Shown: in pieces, positions 45,115-54,031 of the stretch
Layout: the number at the start of each line of letters is the position of its first letter
Numbering within the stretch: position 1 is the first letter of the stretch
Assembly (NCBI GenBank): GCA_043747555.1
Contig: JAYTOY010000006.1
Location: forward strand, 1 to 64,000
Length of the DNA stretch: 64,000 bases
DNA from: JAYWDA01 sp043747555
Lineage (GTDB): Bacteria; Bdellovibrionota; Bdellovibrionia; Bdellovibrionales; Bdellovibrionaceae
Direction: 5' to 3'
Translations under genes and position numbers: made by a program
Notes under the pieces: model-generated
What the model was told of the DNA's origin: nothing
What the model saw: the letters and a program-made list of their open reading frames with translations, nothing else
Database searches by the model: none

Positions 45115-46487
45115 GTTTTTTGAAGACGGCTGAATTTAAAGTAGGACTTCTTGTTGTGACGGTAGGATCACTGATTGCATTTATGTCGTTGCAAGTCAGT
45201 GATGATCCAAGTTACATGGGTCGCGCCAAAAAAGCTTGGTTTCTTCTTCCTAATGCAGGCGGTTTAATCAAAGGTTCTGCGGTTCGGTCGGCAGGGATTC
45301 CCGTCGGTTCAATCAAAGAAATAAAATTGCAAGATGGACAAGCTCGTATCGATATTTCGATCAAATCAGATATCTCCATGACCACATCAGCATCAGTCAT
45401 CGTGAAAGCCATGGGCATTCTTGGAGATAAGCATATTGAAGTCAATCCAGGTTCACCGACTGATCCACCATTGCCTGATGGCGCACAAATCTTAACTGTG
45501 AAAGATTCAGGCTCGATTGAAAACTTAGTTGGTCAAGTGGGAGAAATTACTTCCTCTTTGAAAAATGTTTCGTCAGCCCTTCAAGAAGCTGTTCTAGAAG
45601 ATGGGACTAGAAAACATATTTTGGGTCGTATCGTAATAAATATTGAAAAACTCAGCGGTGACTTGGCAGAGATGACAGCTAAAAACAAAGGGAAGCTGAA
45701 TGAAGTCGTCGATCAGGTTCACAACATCACTGGCACCCTCGACGAGCTAGTGAATGACGATTCAGACAATGGTCTGAAAAAATCTTGGAAGCGGGCGTTA
45801 GCTCGTGTTGATTCTTCTCTTAAAAATATTGATGAAATTACCGGAAAAATAAATCGCGGCGAAGGCACGATCGGAAAGCTAGTCAATGACGAAACAACAG
45901 TTGAAGAAATTAATACTGCAGTTCAAGGCGTTAATTCTCTGTTGGGGACCGCGGATAAAATTCAAACAGCTTTTGATTTTCACGGCGAATATTTGAGCTC
46001 AATCGGTGCGACAAAGTCGTACATTGGCGTGAAGATTCAGCCAGGATTAGATCGATACTATTATGCCGCTTTGATTGATGACCCTGCCGGCGTGGTTGAA
46101 ACGACTGACACGACAACAACAGCCGGAGGAAGTTCGAGCTCAAGCAGCGAGAAAAAAACGTATCATAACAAAACTAAGTTAACGGTGTTGTTTGCCAAAA
46201 ACTTTTATGATTTTACCGTGCGCGGCGGCCTTATGGAAAACACGGGCGGCATAGGGGCGGATTATTATTTTTATAGGCGGAAATTCCGAGCAACAATAGA
46301 GGCGTTCAATTTTTCTAAATTGAACTTACGTCCCTCATTGCAGTACAACCTTTTCCATGGCATTTACCTAATTGGTGGTATCAACGATTCGTTAAATAAG
46401 GAAGACCTTCGCTCAAGCTACTTAGGAGCTGGCCTTTTCCTTACGAACGACGATTTGAAACTTCTTTTGTCGAGGTCGCCTTTCTAA
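45111..46487 (+). CDS. mlaD: MCE-domain protein (MlaD-like) with long C-terminal extension
   Basis: A 458-residue membrane-anchored MCE protein. A transmembrane helix is near residues 8-25. The MCE domain (about 38-125) has GLIKGSAVRSAGIPVGSI and AMGILGDKHIEVNPGS. A helical segment of about 100 residues then leads to a Gly/Thr/Ser-rich tail and a beta-rich end that could sit in the outer membrane (YYFYRRKFRATIEAFNF). MlaD of E. coli is about 183 residues, so the tail is a large addition. Overlaps mlaF by four bases and purH by one. Confidence 0.88.
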   Translation: MSFLKTAEFKVGLLVVTVGSLIAFMSLQVSDDPSYMGRAKKAWFLLPNAGGLIKGSAVRSAGIPVGSIKEIKLQDGQARIDISIKSDISMTTSASVIVKAMGILGDKHIEVNPGSPTDPPLPDGAQILTVKDSGSIENLVGQVGEITSSLKNVSSALQEAVLEDGTRKHILGRIVINIEKLSGDLAEMTAKNKGKLNEVVDQVHNITGTLDELVNDDSDNGLKKSWKRALARVDSSLKNIDEITGKINRGEGTIGKLVNDETTVEEINTAVQGVNSLLGTADKIQTAFDFHGEYLSSIGATKSYIGVKIQPGLDRYYYAALIDDPAGVVETTDTTTTAGGSSSSSSEKKTYHNKTKLTVLFAKNFYDFTVRGGLMENTGGIGADYYFYRRKFRATIEAFNFSKLNLRPSLQYNLFHGIYLIGGINDSLNKEDLRSSYLGAGLFLTNDDLKLLLSRSPF

Positions 46488-47992
46488 TGTGGAAAAGAGC
46501 ATTGATCAGTGTTTCAGATAAAACCGGCCTGCTTGAATTTGTGAAACCGCTGGTGAGCCAGGGATTAGAGATAGTTTCTACGGGTGGAACTGCCGAGTAT
46601 TTAAGAAAAGCTGGATTAAAAATCACAGATGTCTCGCAAATCACAGATTTTCCAGAAACCTTAGATGGCCGGGTCAAGACTTTGCATCCCAAAGTCCATA
46701 TGGCTTTACTGGGCAGGCCCGACGAGCCAGCTCATGTTAACGCTCTGAAGGAATTTTCAGTTCAGTTTTTTGACTTAGTAATTGTTAATTTATATCCCTT
46801 TGAAGAGGCATTTAAAAAGGGCTATCAAGGCCGCGACCTGATTGAAAAAATTGATGTGGGCGGTCCCACGATGTTAAGATCCGCAGCCAAAAACTATGAG
46901 TTTATCACTGTTGTTGTTGATCCCAAGGATTATGGGCTGCTTTCTGAAAACAAAATCCCAAGCTTAGAGAAGCGGAAGTCTTTGGCCGCCAAGGTTTTTG
47001 CGCACACTGCGGCCTATGACTCATTGATTGCTAAAGCTTTGGATCCACTAACAAAGGATCCAAAAACTTGGTCGGCACGGGTTGTACAAAAATTAAGATA
47101 CGGCGAAAATCCACAGCAAAGTGCTACTTGGTATGCAAAAACAGATTCTTTTCAAGGTCTGCAAACTGCAAATATTCTGCAAGGCAAAGAGTTGTCCTAT
47201 AATAATTTATTGGATTTAGATGTCGCAGTGTCGTTGTGTTGCAGTTTTTCTGAGCCTGCGATGGTTGCCGTGAAGCATAACAATCCTTGCGGTGTTGCTC
47301 AAAGTTCAAAAGCTTTAACGGCTGTGCAAAAATGTCTACGATCAGATCCGGTCAGTATTTTTGGTGGGATTGTCGCAATCAATCGGCCTGTGAGCAAAGA
47401 AATTGCTGAGGAATTAGCGAAAGTTTTTTTAGAGTGCATTATAGCTCCTGAATTTGAGCCTGACGCATTGAAAGTTTTTGAAAAAAAGAAAAATCTTAGA
47501 ATTTTGCATTTGCCAGATTTTATGGTTCAGCCAAAAGAAGAAGTTCGAAGTCTGCACGGTGGTTTTTTAACTCAAACTCCGGACCCTGGATTTTCAGAAA
47601 TGAGCAACTGGAAGTTTATTGGAAAAAACCCCAGTGCTGCGCTTTTGGCCGATTTTCAATTCGGCGAAAGAATTTGTTCTAGCTTGAAAAGTAATGCGAT
47701 CGCTATCGTTGGAGATGGGCAAAGTTTGGGCTTAGGAATGGGTCAAGTGAATCGAGTTGATGCGGTTAAACATGCACTGGAAAGATATCATAAATTCCAT
47801 CCAAAAAAAGAGGCTGTCCTTATCAGTGACGCTTTTTTTCCATTTAGTGATTCTATCGAGGAAATTGCAAAGGCTGGTATTCATTGGGTGCTTCAGCCAG
47901 GTGGATCCGTCAAAGATGAAGAAGTTTTTAATAAAGCGGAAGAGCTGGGTGTTCATCTTGTAATTACAGGACAAAGGCATTTTCGCCATTAA
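46487..47992 (+). CDS. purH: bifunctional AICAR transformylase/IMP cyclohydrolase
   Basis: A 501-residue enzyme for the last two steps of IMP synthesis. The cyclohydrolase domain (about 1-195) has STGGTAEYLRKAG and the transformylase domain the MVAVKHNNPCGVAQ motif near residue 260. The end is the typical GVHLVITGQRHFRH. Start and mlaD stop overlap by one base. It is a housekeeping gene placed after the transporter set, so its expression is probably shared. Confidence 0.97.
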   Translation: MWKRALISVSDKTGLLEFVKPLVSQGLEIVSTGGTAEYLRKAGLKITDVSQITDFPETLDGRVKTLHPKVHMALLGRPDEPAHVNALKEFSVQFFDLVIVNLYPFEEAFKKGYQGRDLIEKIDVGGPTMLRSAAKNYEFITVVVDPKDYGLLSENKIPSLEKRKSLAAKVFAHTAAYDSLIAKALDPLTKDPKTWSARVVQKLRYGENPQQSATWYAKTDSFQGLQTANILQGKELSYNNLLDLDVAVSLCCSFSEPAMVAVKHNNPCGVAQSSKALTAVQKCLRSDPVSIFGGIVAINRPVSKEIAEELAKVFLECIIAPEFEPDALKVFEKKKNLRILHLPDFMVQPKEEVRSLHGGFLTQTPDPGFSEMSNWKFIGKNPSAALLADFQFGERICSSLKSNAIAIVGDGQSLGLGMGQVNRVDAVKHALERYHKFHPKKEAVLISDAFFPFSDSIEEIAKAGIHWVLQPGGSVKDEEVFNKAEELGVHLVITGQRHFRH

Positions 47993-48004
47993 GACAGGAT
48001 ATTT

Positions 48005-49756
48005 ATGGCTGATTTAAACAAGAATGAAAAAAACTGGCTGATAAAGTCTTCGTCTAAAATTCTTGGCCCCTTTTCGGCCATTGAAGTAGCTCAAGGTGTG
48101 ATTAGGAAAAATATCTCAATTATTGATGAAGCACGGGTCCCACAAACGCGTTGGTCTTATATTCGTGAAAATAGCATTTTTTCTGAAGTTGTCCAAAGCT
48201 TAAGGTATGAGCAAAGTACTCATGTGGAAGAGACTGTAACGACGGCCCAAAATACTCAGACCCTTTCTCGCACTGATTGGCAAGGAACTGAAGCCGGCAC
48301 GCCCACTCCTATTTTTTTAAATGGTGACTCTGGAGCTGCGGCCACTGAAAAAATTAAAGATGTGACTCCTCAGGTAAATACTTTTCCAAATTCATCGATA
48401 AAAACAGTAGGCTCGACACCATCTTTTGGAACAACGGGCGATCAACGTGTGAAGAACCAGATGGAAAGTAAAACTAAAAATTATAGCATAGTGATATGGT
48501 CTGTAACTTTGATACTAAGCCTAGCTATCAGTTTGGTTATTTTTAAAAAAATTCGCGGCGAAAATAAAGGCTACGACAAAAACATACGGCAGGCTGTTCA
48601 CTTTAATCATATTCTTCTGTATGAAAAAGCGGTGGATTCATTTCGCCGGGCCCAGGAAGTTCGCGAACCCGATCAAAGCACTTCTTTTCAGCTTGTTTTG
48701 CCTGTCCTGCAAGCTGACCGCAACAGTTTGTGGGCCCGAAAAGTTATTGATGTCGAGCTGGCGAGACCTGGGCTGACGCGGCAGGAGAGCTCTGATGCCC
48801 TTCTTGGAATTGCACTTTCTTATATGATGGATGGCGATTTCAAAAAGGCACAAGATTTTTATAATAAAACACTAGCCACCGACCCTGATAATTATCCGGC
48901 CAATATTGATCTGGCTTTTAACTATTTAAAAAAGGGTGACTACGGGTTAGCTTCTAAAATTTTAGGCTCATTGCGCCCTTCGCAGACTTATCGCCCTTAT
49001 ATTCTTTATGGTATCGCTGCTTTGGCCGCAGAATCACAGAATTACTCACACAAAGAATTGCAAAAGGAACTAAAAGATTATTTACAGAAGCCACAGGCTC
49101 TAAGAAAAGAAATTGGATTAGTTCTCGCTTTCTTGCAGTGGACTGATAAAAATATTGACGGTTTGAATGCCACAATGGAAGCCTTAATACGGATTCCATT
49201 GCATGAGTCAGCTGATTTTGTTTTCGATCCTAGAATTGATCGTAGAATTATTGATTGGGACTATTTAGAACGTTATTGCCAACAAATTTTTCAAAACCAA
49301 TCTGCCGCTTTGGCAAAAGCTTTTCGCGCCGTATGTTTTATTGAAGAAAATCGAGAAGTCGAAGCCAAGAAATGGATAGAAGAAGCATTGGCCCAAGAGC
49401 CAAAGAATCCGACAGTTAATTTAGCCCATGTTCACTTTTTAATGAAGACAAGGCATTGGCGGGAAGCGGCCAGTCTTTTGAAATCGCCTATTTTAGCAAA
49501 TTTGTCAGTGACGCCCCTGCTATTAGGGAAAGTTTGCCAAGACCTAGGGGATATGACTTGTGCGCAAGAAAATTTTCAAAAGGCTTACCTTCAAAATTCG
49601 GACGATGTAGTGAGAATTCAATCTTTGGCTCGTCTGGGCCTGGGAAAAGACAAAGAACGTCTTGCGAAAACCTGGGAGCTTGTTAAAAATGGTCTTGAAT
49701 TGCAACCCAACTACAAGCCCTTGATTGAACTAAGAGATCAATTGGAGAACGAGTGA
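48005..49756 (+). CDS. GYF-like domain protein with membrane helix and TPR repeats
   Basis: A 583-residue protein. Residues about 8-66 resemble a GYF_2 domain (WLIKSSSKILGPFSAIEVAQ). A Thr/Ser-rich linker follows. One transmembrane helix is near 160-180. The rest has several TPR-like helix pairs (ALSYMMDGDFKKAQDFYNK, AFNYLKKGDYGLASKIL). It overlaps the next lipoprotein gene by four bases, and that one overlaps cysE by four. The GYF/TPR combination suggests a cytoplasmic recognition part and an envelope assembly part. The partner is unknown. Confidence 0.78.
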   Translation: MADLNKNEKNWLIKSSSKILGPFSAIEVAQGVIRKNISIIDEARVPQTRWSYIRENSIFSEVVQSLRYEQSTHVEETVTTAQNTQTLSRTDWQGTEAGTPTPIFLNGDSGAAATEKIKDVTPQVNTFPNSSIKTVGSTPSFGTTGDQRVKNQMESKTKNYSIVIWSVTLILSLAISLVIFKKIRGENKGYDKNIRQAVHFNHILLYEKAVDSFRRAQEVREPDQSTSFQLVLPVLQADRNSLWARKVIDVELARPGLTRQESSDALLGIALSYMMDGDFKKAQDFYNKTLATDPDNYPANIDLAFNYLKKGDYGLASKILGSLRPSQTYRPYILYGIAALAAESQNYSHKELQKELKDYLQKPQALRKEIGLVLAFLQWTDKNIDGLNATMEALIRIPLHESADFVFDPRIDRRIIDWDYLERYCQQIFQNQSAALAKAFRAVCFIEENREVEAKKWIEEALAQEPKNPTVNLAHVHFLMKTRHWREAASLLKSPILANLSVTPLLLGKVCQDLGDMTCAQENFQKAYLQNSDDVVRIQSLARLGLGKDKERLAKTWELVKNGLELQPNYKPLIELRDQLENE

Positions 49757-50436
49757 AGATTTTTTTAACGCTCATTCTTAGTCTTTTGCTCTTGGCTTGT
49801 GAAAAACATCCAGAAAAAGACCATTCAAATCCTATAAAAATTGCCGTCGATGAAATTCCAGACGACATTAGGGTTCCAGTGCAGATGTGGGATGATGTCG
49901 AAACAGATCAAGTCGGCTTGGGTGAAAAAAAAATCGAACGTCCTGATGATGATAGTGGAATGAATCGCAATACGATTCTATTTTCGCCGGTCACAGTCAT
50001 CTTAAAGGAACATAATTCTGATGTTTTGGAGCATTCACAAATTCGCATCGAGCTTCCCCGTGGTGGAGGAAAAATCGATCTGTCAAAATATATGGGCGAC
50101 CGGCCGGGAAGTTTTTTTGTGCAGTTTGAGTGGCCTGAATGGGTCGAGGCTGGTGAATTACGAAGTTTTTATGTTAGCAGATCTCGAAAAAGAAAGCTGG
50201 ATGGGGAAATTCACGGAGTGGGTTGCAACAAATATCTAGAAATCACCAGCCTGATTAAAAAAAATAATGAAAAAATGGGCTTAAAGGTGAACACCACCAG
50301 GGATCGCCATACGACTGCGCTGGCCGGCCATTTTATTTTTTCAAACAAAATGGGTCGTCAAATTTTTCTGACCCAAGTGACCTTTATTGATTCAAAAAAT
50401 GCGGGCCTTTTGTGTGAAGAAACCAAGGCGCAATGA
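49753..50436 (+). CDS. lipoprotein of unknown function
   Basis: A 227-residue lipoprotein. The signal peptide ends in LLAC, with the lipid Cys at residue 16. The mature part has a low-complexity acidic start and a beta-rich body (IRIELPRGGGKIDLSKYMG). The start is GTG, coupled to the GYF/TPR gene by a four-base overlap. It may be its partner in the envelope. No family is recognised. Confidence 0.68.
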   Translation: MKIFLTLILSLLLLACEKHPEKDHSNPIKIAVDEIPDDIRVPVQMWDDVETDQVGLGEKKIERPDDDSGMNRNTILFSPVTVILKEHNSDVLEHSQIRIELPRGGGKIDLSKYMGDRPGSFFVQFEWPEWVEAGELRSFYVSRSRKRKLDGEIHGVGCNKYLEITSLIKKNNEKMGLKVNTTRDRHTTALAGHFIFSNKMGRQIFLTQVTFIDSKNAGLLCEETKAQ

Positions 50437-50936
50437 TCGAATTTTTAAAAACCTATAAAAACTATGACCCCGCTGCAAAATCTATGTTGGAAATTGCAAT
50501 TTTATATCCGGGTCCAAAAGCGATCTTTATTCATCGTATCGCGCATCGCTGTTACCAATTAAAATTATTTTTTATAGCCAGACTATTTGCTGAAATATCG
50601 CGCTGGATGACGGGAATTGAAATTCATCCGGGGGCGCAGTTGGGCTCGCGCTTAGTCATCGATCACGGTGTTGGCGTCGTCATTGGAGAAACCGCAGTGA
50701 TCGGCGATGACTGCATTATTTTTCATGGCGTGACCTTGGGTGGAATGAAATTTGATCCAGTCAAGCGCCACCCAACAGTTGGAAATAAAGTCCTGATCGG
50801 AACGGGTGCTAAAGTTTTAGGTCCGATTACGATCGGCGACAATGCAAAAATTGGCGCCAATGCAGTCGTTACAAAAAATATTCCACCAGGAACCACGGTG
50901 GTCGCGCCAGCCAGTGAAATTCGCCTTAAACATTAG
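50433..50936 (+). CDS. cysE: serine O-acetyltransferase
   Basis: A 167-residue left-handed beta-helix enzyme that acetylates serine for cysteine synthesis. The N-terminal helix part is short (the long form is about 270 residues), as in the EpsC-type short form. The active-site segment VIDHGVGVVIGETAVIGDD and FHGVTLGG near residue 95 are intact. The last codon TAG uses base 50936, the first base of the inverted-repeat element that follows. Reverse transsulfuration genes lie just beyond, on the other strand. Confidence 0.93.
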   Translation: MIEFLKTYKNYDPAAKSMLEIAILYPGPKAIFIHRIAHRCYQLKLFFIARLFAEISRWMTGIEIHPGAQLGSRLVIDHGVGVVIGETAVIGDDCIIFHGVTLGGMKFDPVKRHPTVGNKVLIGTGAKVLGPITIGDNAKIGANAVVTKNIPPGTTVVAPASEIRLKH

Positions 50937-51134
50937 AAACCGCTCCACTTAAGTGTGCTTGGATTCACTCGCGCGTCGAAAAAGATCAGTTTTTCTAGAT
51001 GTTTGCCTTCTCCTTGCGACCTTACGAATTCCATAGGAATTCGTAAGGCAACAACGAACCACTTAAGCCCTTTAAATATCAGAACAATCTTGAGGCGTTA
51101 AGCTGCCCTAAGCACACTTAAGTGGGGCAGTTTC
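50936..51134. mobile_element. MITE-like inverted-repeat element of about 200 bp
   Basis: The two ends are near-perfect inverted repeats. Arm 1 is 50936-50962 and arm 2 is 51107-51134. Both share the core CCACTTAAGTGTGCTT with only about three differences over 27 bases, two of which still allow G-U pairs. TTA stands directly outside on both sides (50933-50935 and 51135-51137), as a 3-bp target duplication would. No open reading frame of note is inside, so it would be a non-autonomous element. Removing it with one TTA restores CAT TAA, a stop codon at the same codon. A further CCACTTAAG occurs at 51059-51067. No transposase is seen here. Confidence 0.6.
51020..51048. repeat. perfect 13-bp hairpin inside the element
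   Basis: CCTTACGAATTCC (51020-51032) pairs perfectly with GGAATTCGTAAGG (51036-51048) around ATA. It is the most stable stem in the element. It has no T-run, so a terminator is not supported. Confidence 0.8.
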
Positions 51135-51180
51135 TTAAAATCACCTGAGCAGAATTCATAAATCTTTCAGGAGCCTGGTA

Positions 51181-51451
51181 TTGGTAAAAAAGAAAAAAAA
51201 GACCAACAGCAGAGCTTAAAAATATTTGTAAGTCTTGGGACTCACAGACTTGGGCTAATTATTTAAACTGGTATGAGTCTGGCCAGTCCGAAAAAATGAT
51301 CACGCATTCACTATACACAAAAATTTCTGAAGAAATTGATGAAAATATTTTTTCTGAATTTGGTTCTGAAGCTAAATCTACTCATATTGGATTATGTCAT
51401 GAACTTTTATTAGCTCTGCCACCGGAAAACTTTTTAGTTCGGATAGGTTGA
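51181..51451 (+). pseudogene. small gene with a frameshift in an A8 run
   Basis: A TTG at 51181 follows CAGGAG (51168-51173) by seven bases. It opens into a Lys-rich start, but the frame meets TAA at 51217. The run AAAAAAAA at 51193-51200 lies in between. Skipping one A joins the start to a long frame that continues without a stop to TGA at 51449-51451, for about 89 residues. The joined protein has Trp-rich SWDSQTWANYLNWYESG near its start and a helix ending LCHELLLALPPENF. I do not recognise the family. It is a decayed gene, a homopolymer sequencing error, or a slippage-controlled gene. The rest of the gap (51138-51167) shows nothing else. Confidence 0.5.
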
Positions 51452-51455
51452 CGAA

Positions 51456-51531
<76 letters not shown>

Positions 51532-51545
51532 ACGCGCGGAAATCT

Positions 51546-51574
51546 TAGTTACCTTTAGGCTTCAAATGAGTCAA
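51546..51574 (-). promoter_or_regulatory. candidate promoter of tRNA-Phe
   Basis: On the minus strand, TTGACT (51569-51574) and TAACTA (51546-51551) are 17 bases apart. The -35 box matches the sigma-70 consensus at five of six bases; the -10 box is weak. The tRNA starts about 14 bases after the -10 box. The -35 box overlaps the last codons of the gamma-lyase gene. Confidence 0.45.
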
Positions 51575-52740
51575 CCTTTGATCTTATCAAATGCCTGTTT
51601 CAAATCCTGCAGCAGATCCTCCAGATCCTCAACTCCTACAGACAAGCGAATCAGCGAATCATCAATTCCTAAAGTCTTTCGCATATCTGCTGGAACGGAA
51701 GCATGCGTCATGATGGCTGGATGCTCAATCAAAGACTCAACTCCGCCCAAGGATTCAGCCAAAGCAAACACATTTACACTTTCAAGAAAGGTTCGAGCCG
51801 CAGACAGGCCACCTTTCACATAAAAAGTGATCATTCCACCCATCCCTAGCATCTGCTCTTTTGCTAAAGCATGCTGGGGGTGCGATTTTAAGCCCGGGTA
51901 GATCACCTTTTCAACTTTTGCATGTGATTCCAGAAAATCAGCAATCGCCATCGCGTTTTTTTCGTGAGCCTTCATCCGAAGGGGCAATGTTTTTAAGCTT
52001 CGTAAGCATAAAAAAGCATCAAATGCAGAGCCAATTCCACCCATTGAATTACTTAAAAAACCTAATTTTTCAGCTAAATCAGAACGATCTGTGACGGCGA
52101 CGCCACCGACCACATCACTATGTCCACCAATATATTTTGTCGCAGAGTGAACAACAATATCAGCTCCCAGTGCCAAGGGCCGCTGAAAATAAGGACTCAT
52201 AAAAGTATTATCAACAACCGTGATAATTCCTTTTTGTGCCGCCATCGCAGCAATGGCCTTAATGTCTACCAACTTTAACGTCGGATTGGTTGGAGTTTCT
52301 AACCAGACAAGTTTTGTATTTGGTTTGATCGCATGCTTAAAATTTTCAGGCTTCGTCAGATCGATATAAGAAAATTCTGTTCCATTATTTTTTAAAACTT
52401 TATCAAACAATCTAAAGGTTCCGCCGTACATATCGTCGCCAGCGATAACATGGTCGCCTTGTTTTAAAATATGCATGATCGTTGTGGTCGCTGCACATCC
52501 CGAAGCGAATGCAAATCCATACTTACCGCCTTCAAGACTTGCCATACAATTTTCGTAAGCTTTTCTTGTCGGATTGTGCGTTCGAGAGTACTCCCATCCT
52601 TTATGCACGCCCGGCGATTCTTGGACATAAGTGGATGTTAAATAAACCGGCGTCATAATTGCGCCAGTTGTTGGATCTGGCTCTTGGCCGGCATGAATAG
52701 CGCGAGTTGCGAATCCTAAATTATCTATTTTGTTTTTCAT
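51571..52740 (-). CDS. cystathionine gamma-lyase / gamma-synthase family enzyme
   Basis: A 389-residue PLP enzyme of the transsulfuration family. The PLP-Lys motif is VHSATKYIGGHSDVVGG near residue 205. Others are EYSRTHNPTRKAYENCMA near 50 and FASGCAATTTIMHIL near 80. Gamma-lyase (cystathionine to cysteine) and gamma-synthase (homoserine ester to cystathionine) are hard to separate by motif. The neighbouring beta-synthase gene favours the lyase, making the reverse pathway. The two genes overlap by one base. Cytosolic. Confidence 0.9.
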   Translation of the reverse strand: MKNKIDNLGFATRAIHAGQEPDPTTGAIMTPVYLTSTYVQESPGVHKGWEYSRTHNPTRKAYENCMASLEGGKYGFAFASGCAATTTIMHILKQGDHVIAGDDMYGGTFRLFDKVLKNNGTEFSYIDLTKPENFKHAIKPNTKLVWLETPTNPTLKLVDIKAIAAMAAQKGIITVVDNTFMSPYFQRPLALGADIVVHSATKYIGGHSDVVGGVAVTDRSDLAEKLGFLSNSMGGIGSAFDAFLCLRSLKTLPLRMKAHEKNAMAIADFLESHAKVEKVIYPGLKSHPQHALAKEQMLGMGGMITFYVKGGLSAARTFLESVNVFALAESLGGVESLIEHPAIMTHASVPADMRKTLGIDDSLIRLSVGVEDLEDLLQDLKQAFDKIKG

Positions 52741-53786
52741 TAAAAACTCCAGCCCATTTCTTTATAAAGGTCTTCTGCCATCATGATCTGATTGAAAGAT
52801 TTTTTTAGATCTTGTTTCTCTAATAGATGGTTGTCCATCATCCATTGGTCATTAAAGGCTTTGCTTAAGTAGGCTTTCCCACTGTCTGCAAGCATGACAA
52901 GAATTTTTGAAGGCTTGGTCAGCGTCTGTGCAAATTTCATAGCTCCAACAAGCGCTAGTCCACTCGATGGACCGACACAAAGGGCTTCTTCAGCGATCAG
53001 TTTTCGAGTCATTGCAAAAGCTTCAGTATCATTGACCTGAACGACAGCATCAAGCACGTCCAGATGGACGTTATCAGGCAACATATCCTCGCCAACACCT
53101 TCTACTTTGTAAGGAGCCGGAGGAGTCACCACTTTTTTATGATAATAAAGATCGTAAAGAATACTTCCGACAGGATCAGTGCAAACAATCTTAATATTGG
53201 GGTTTTTTTCTTTTAAATAGCGTCCCACGCCGGAAATAGTTCCACCTGTTCCAGCACCCGCGGCAAAAACGTCAATTTGACCGTCCATTTGCTTCCAAAT
53301 CTCGGGACCAGTCACTTTATAGTGTTGTTTAACGTTATCGGGGTTGTGATATTGATTGGCGTAAAAGCAATTCTCTGTTTTTTCCACTAGCATTTTTGCA
53401 ACGGATAAATAACTTCGAGGGTCTTCAGGCTCAACCGCTGTTGGTGTGATCACAACGCGAGCTCCGTACGCGCGCAAGATGGCTCGTTTTTCTTCGCTGA
53501 TCTTATCCGGCATCACAAATATGCATTTGTAACCTTTAACTACGCCAACAAGTGCTAAACCAAGGCCGGTATTTCCGGAAGTGGCTTCGATAATCGTTCC
53601 ACCTGGCTTTAAGTCGCCTCTTTTTTCTGCGGCTTCGACCATAGCGAAGGCGATTCGATCCTTTACGCTTCCACCAGGATTAAAATATTCCATTTTAGCG
53701 TAAAATTCGTGGGGCCCAGGCATCGATTTGTGCAGTTTAATGACGGGTGTATTGCCAATAGTCTCAATCACAGAGTTATAAATCAT
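52740..53786 (-). CDS. cystathionine beta-synthase (cysteine synthase family)
   Basis: A 348-residue PLP enzyme. The N-terminus has NTPVIKL, then YFNPGGSVKDRIAFAM, in which the Lys near residue 43 binds PLP. EATSGNTGLGLALVG near 67 is the substrate loop and GAGTGGTISGVGRYLKE near 180 binds the phosphate. The EDPRSYLSVA and EGVGEDMLP segments are the beta-synthase versions rather than cysteine synthase. It has no CBS-pair tail. With the next gene it turns homocysteine into cysteine. The 60-residue gene upstream is three bases away. Confidence 0.9.
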   Translation of the reverse strand: MIYNSVIETIGNTPVIKLHKSMPGPHEFYAKMEYFNPGGSVKDRIAFAMVEAAEKRGDLKPGGTIIEATSGNTGLGLALVGVVKGYKCIFVMPDKISEEKRAILRAYGARVVITPTAVEPEDPRSYLSVAKMLVEKTENCFYANQYHNPDNVKQHYKVTGPEIWKQMDGQIDVFAAGAGTGGTISGVGRYLKEKNPNIKIVCTDPVGSILYDLYYHKKVVTPPAPYKVEGVGEDMLPDNVHLDVLDAVVQVNDTEAFAMTRKLIAEEALCVGPSSGLALVGAMKFAQTLTKPSKILVMLADSGKAYLSKAFNDQWMMDNHLLEKQDLKKSFNQIMMAEDLYKEMGWSF

Positions 53787-53789
53787 AAA

Positions 53790-53972
53790 TTATCCTTCAA
53801 AAAAGAAGCCGTGAGCTGATTTCAGAACAAAATCAAGCTGCTCAATAGGATCCGGACGATAGGGAAGACCCAATTTAGAAGTTAGATCGCGAACACGATC
53901 TTGATTGGGTTTGTTTTTCATCAACTCATCCACCAATTCTTGGAAATCGAGTTGTTTTGCGTTGGGCTCCAT
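53790..53972 (-). CDS. small protein, first gene of the transsulfuration operon
   Basis: A 60-residue acidic/basic helical protein from the ATG at 53972, which has GAGGA five bases upstream. The ATG at 53984 lacks a ribosome site. It ends three bases before the beta-synthase start, so the genes are coupled. It has no known domain. A regulator, chaperone or assembly factor for the enzymes is possible but not supported by motif. Confidence 0.65.
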   Translation of the reverse strand: MEPNAKQLDFQELVDELMKNKPNQDRVRDLTSKLGLPYRPDPIEQLDFVLKSAHGFFFEG

Positions 53973-53994
53973 GGCGTTCCTCATAATGAGGATA

Positions 53995-54018
53995 TTTACC
54001 TATAGTTGTGTTGGAACT
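53995..54018 (-). promoter_or_regulatory. weak candidate promoter for the transsulfuration operon
   Basis: On the minus strand a TTGAAG box is followed about 18 bases later by TAAATA, just upstream of the 60-residue gene. Both boxes match consensus only in part. Coordinates are approximate. Confidence 0.25.
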
Positions 54019-54031
54019 TCAAGAACTTTGC

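Noticed and set aside
50936..51134. ERIC or REP-type repeat
   Set aside because: The arms do not match the ERIC or enterobacterial REP consensus that I recall, and the length differs.
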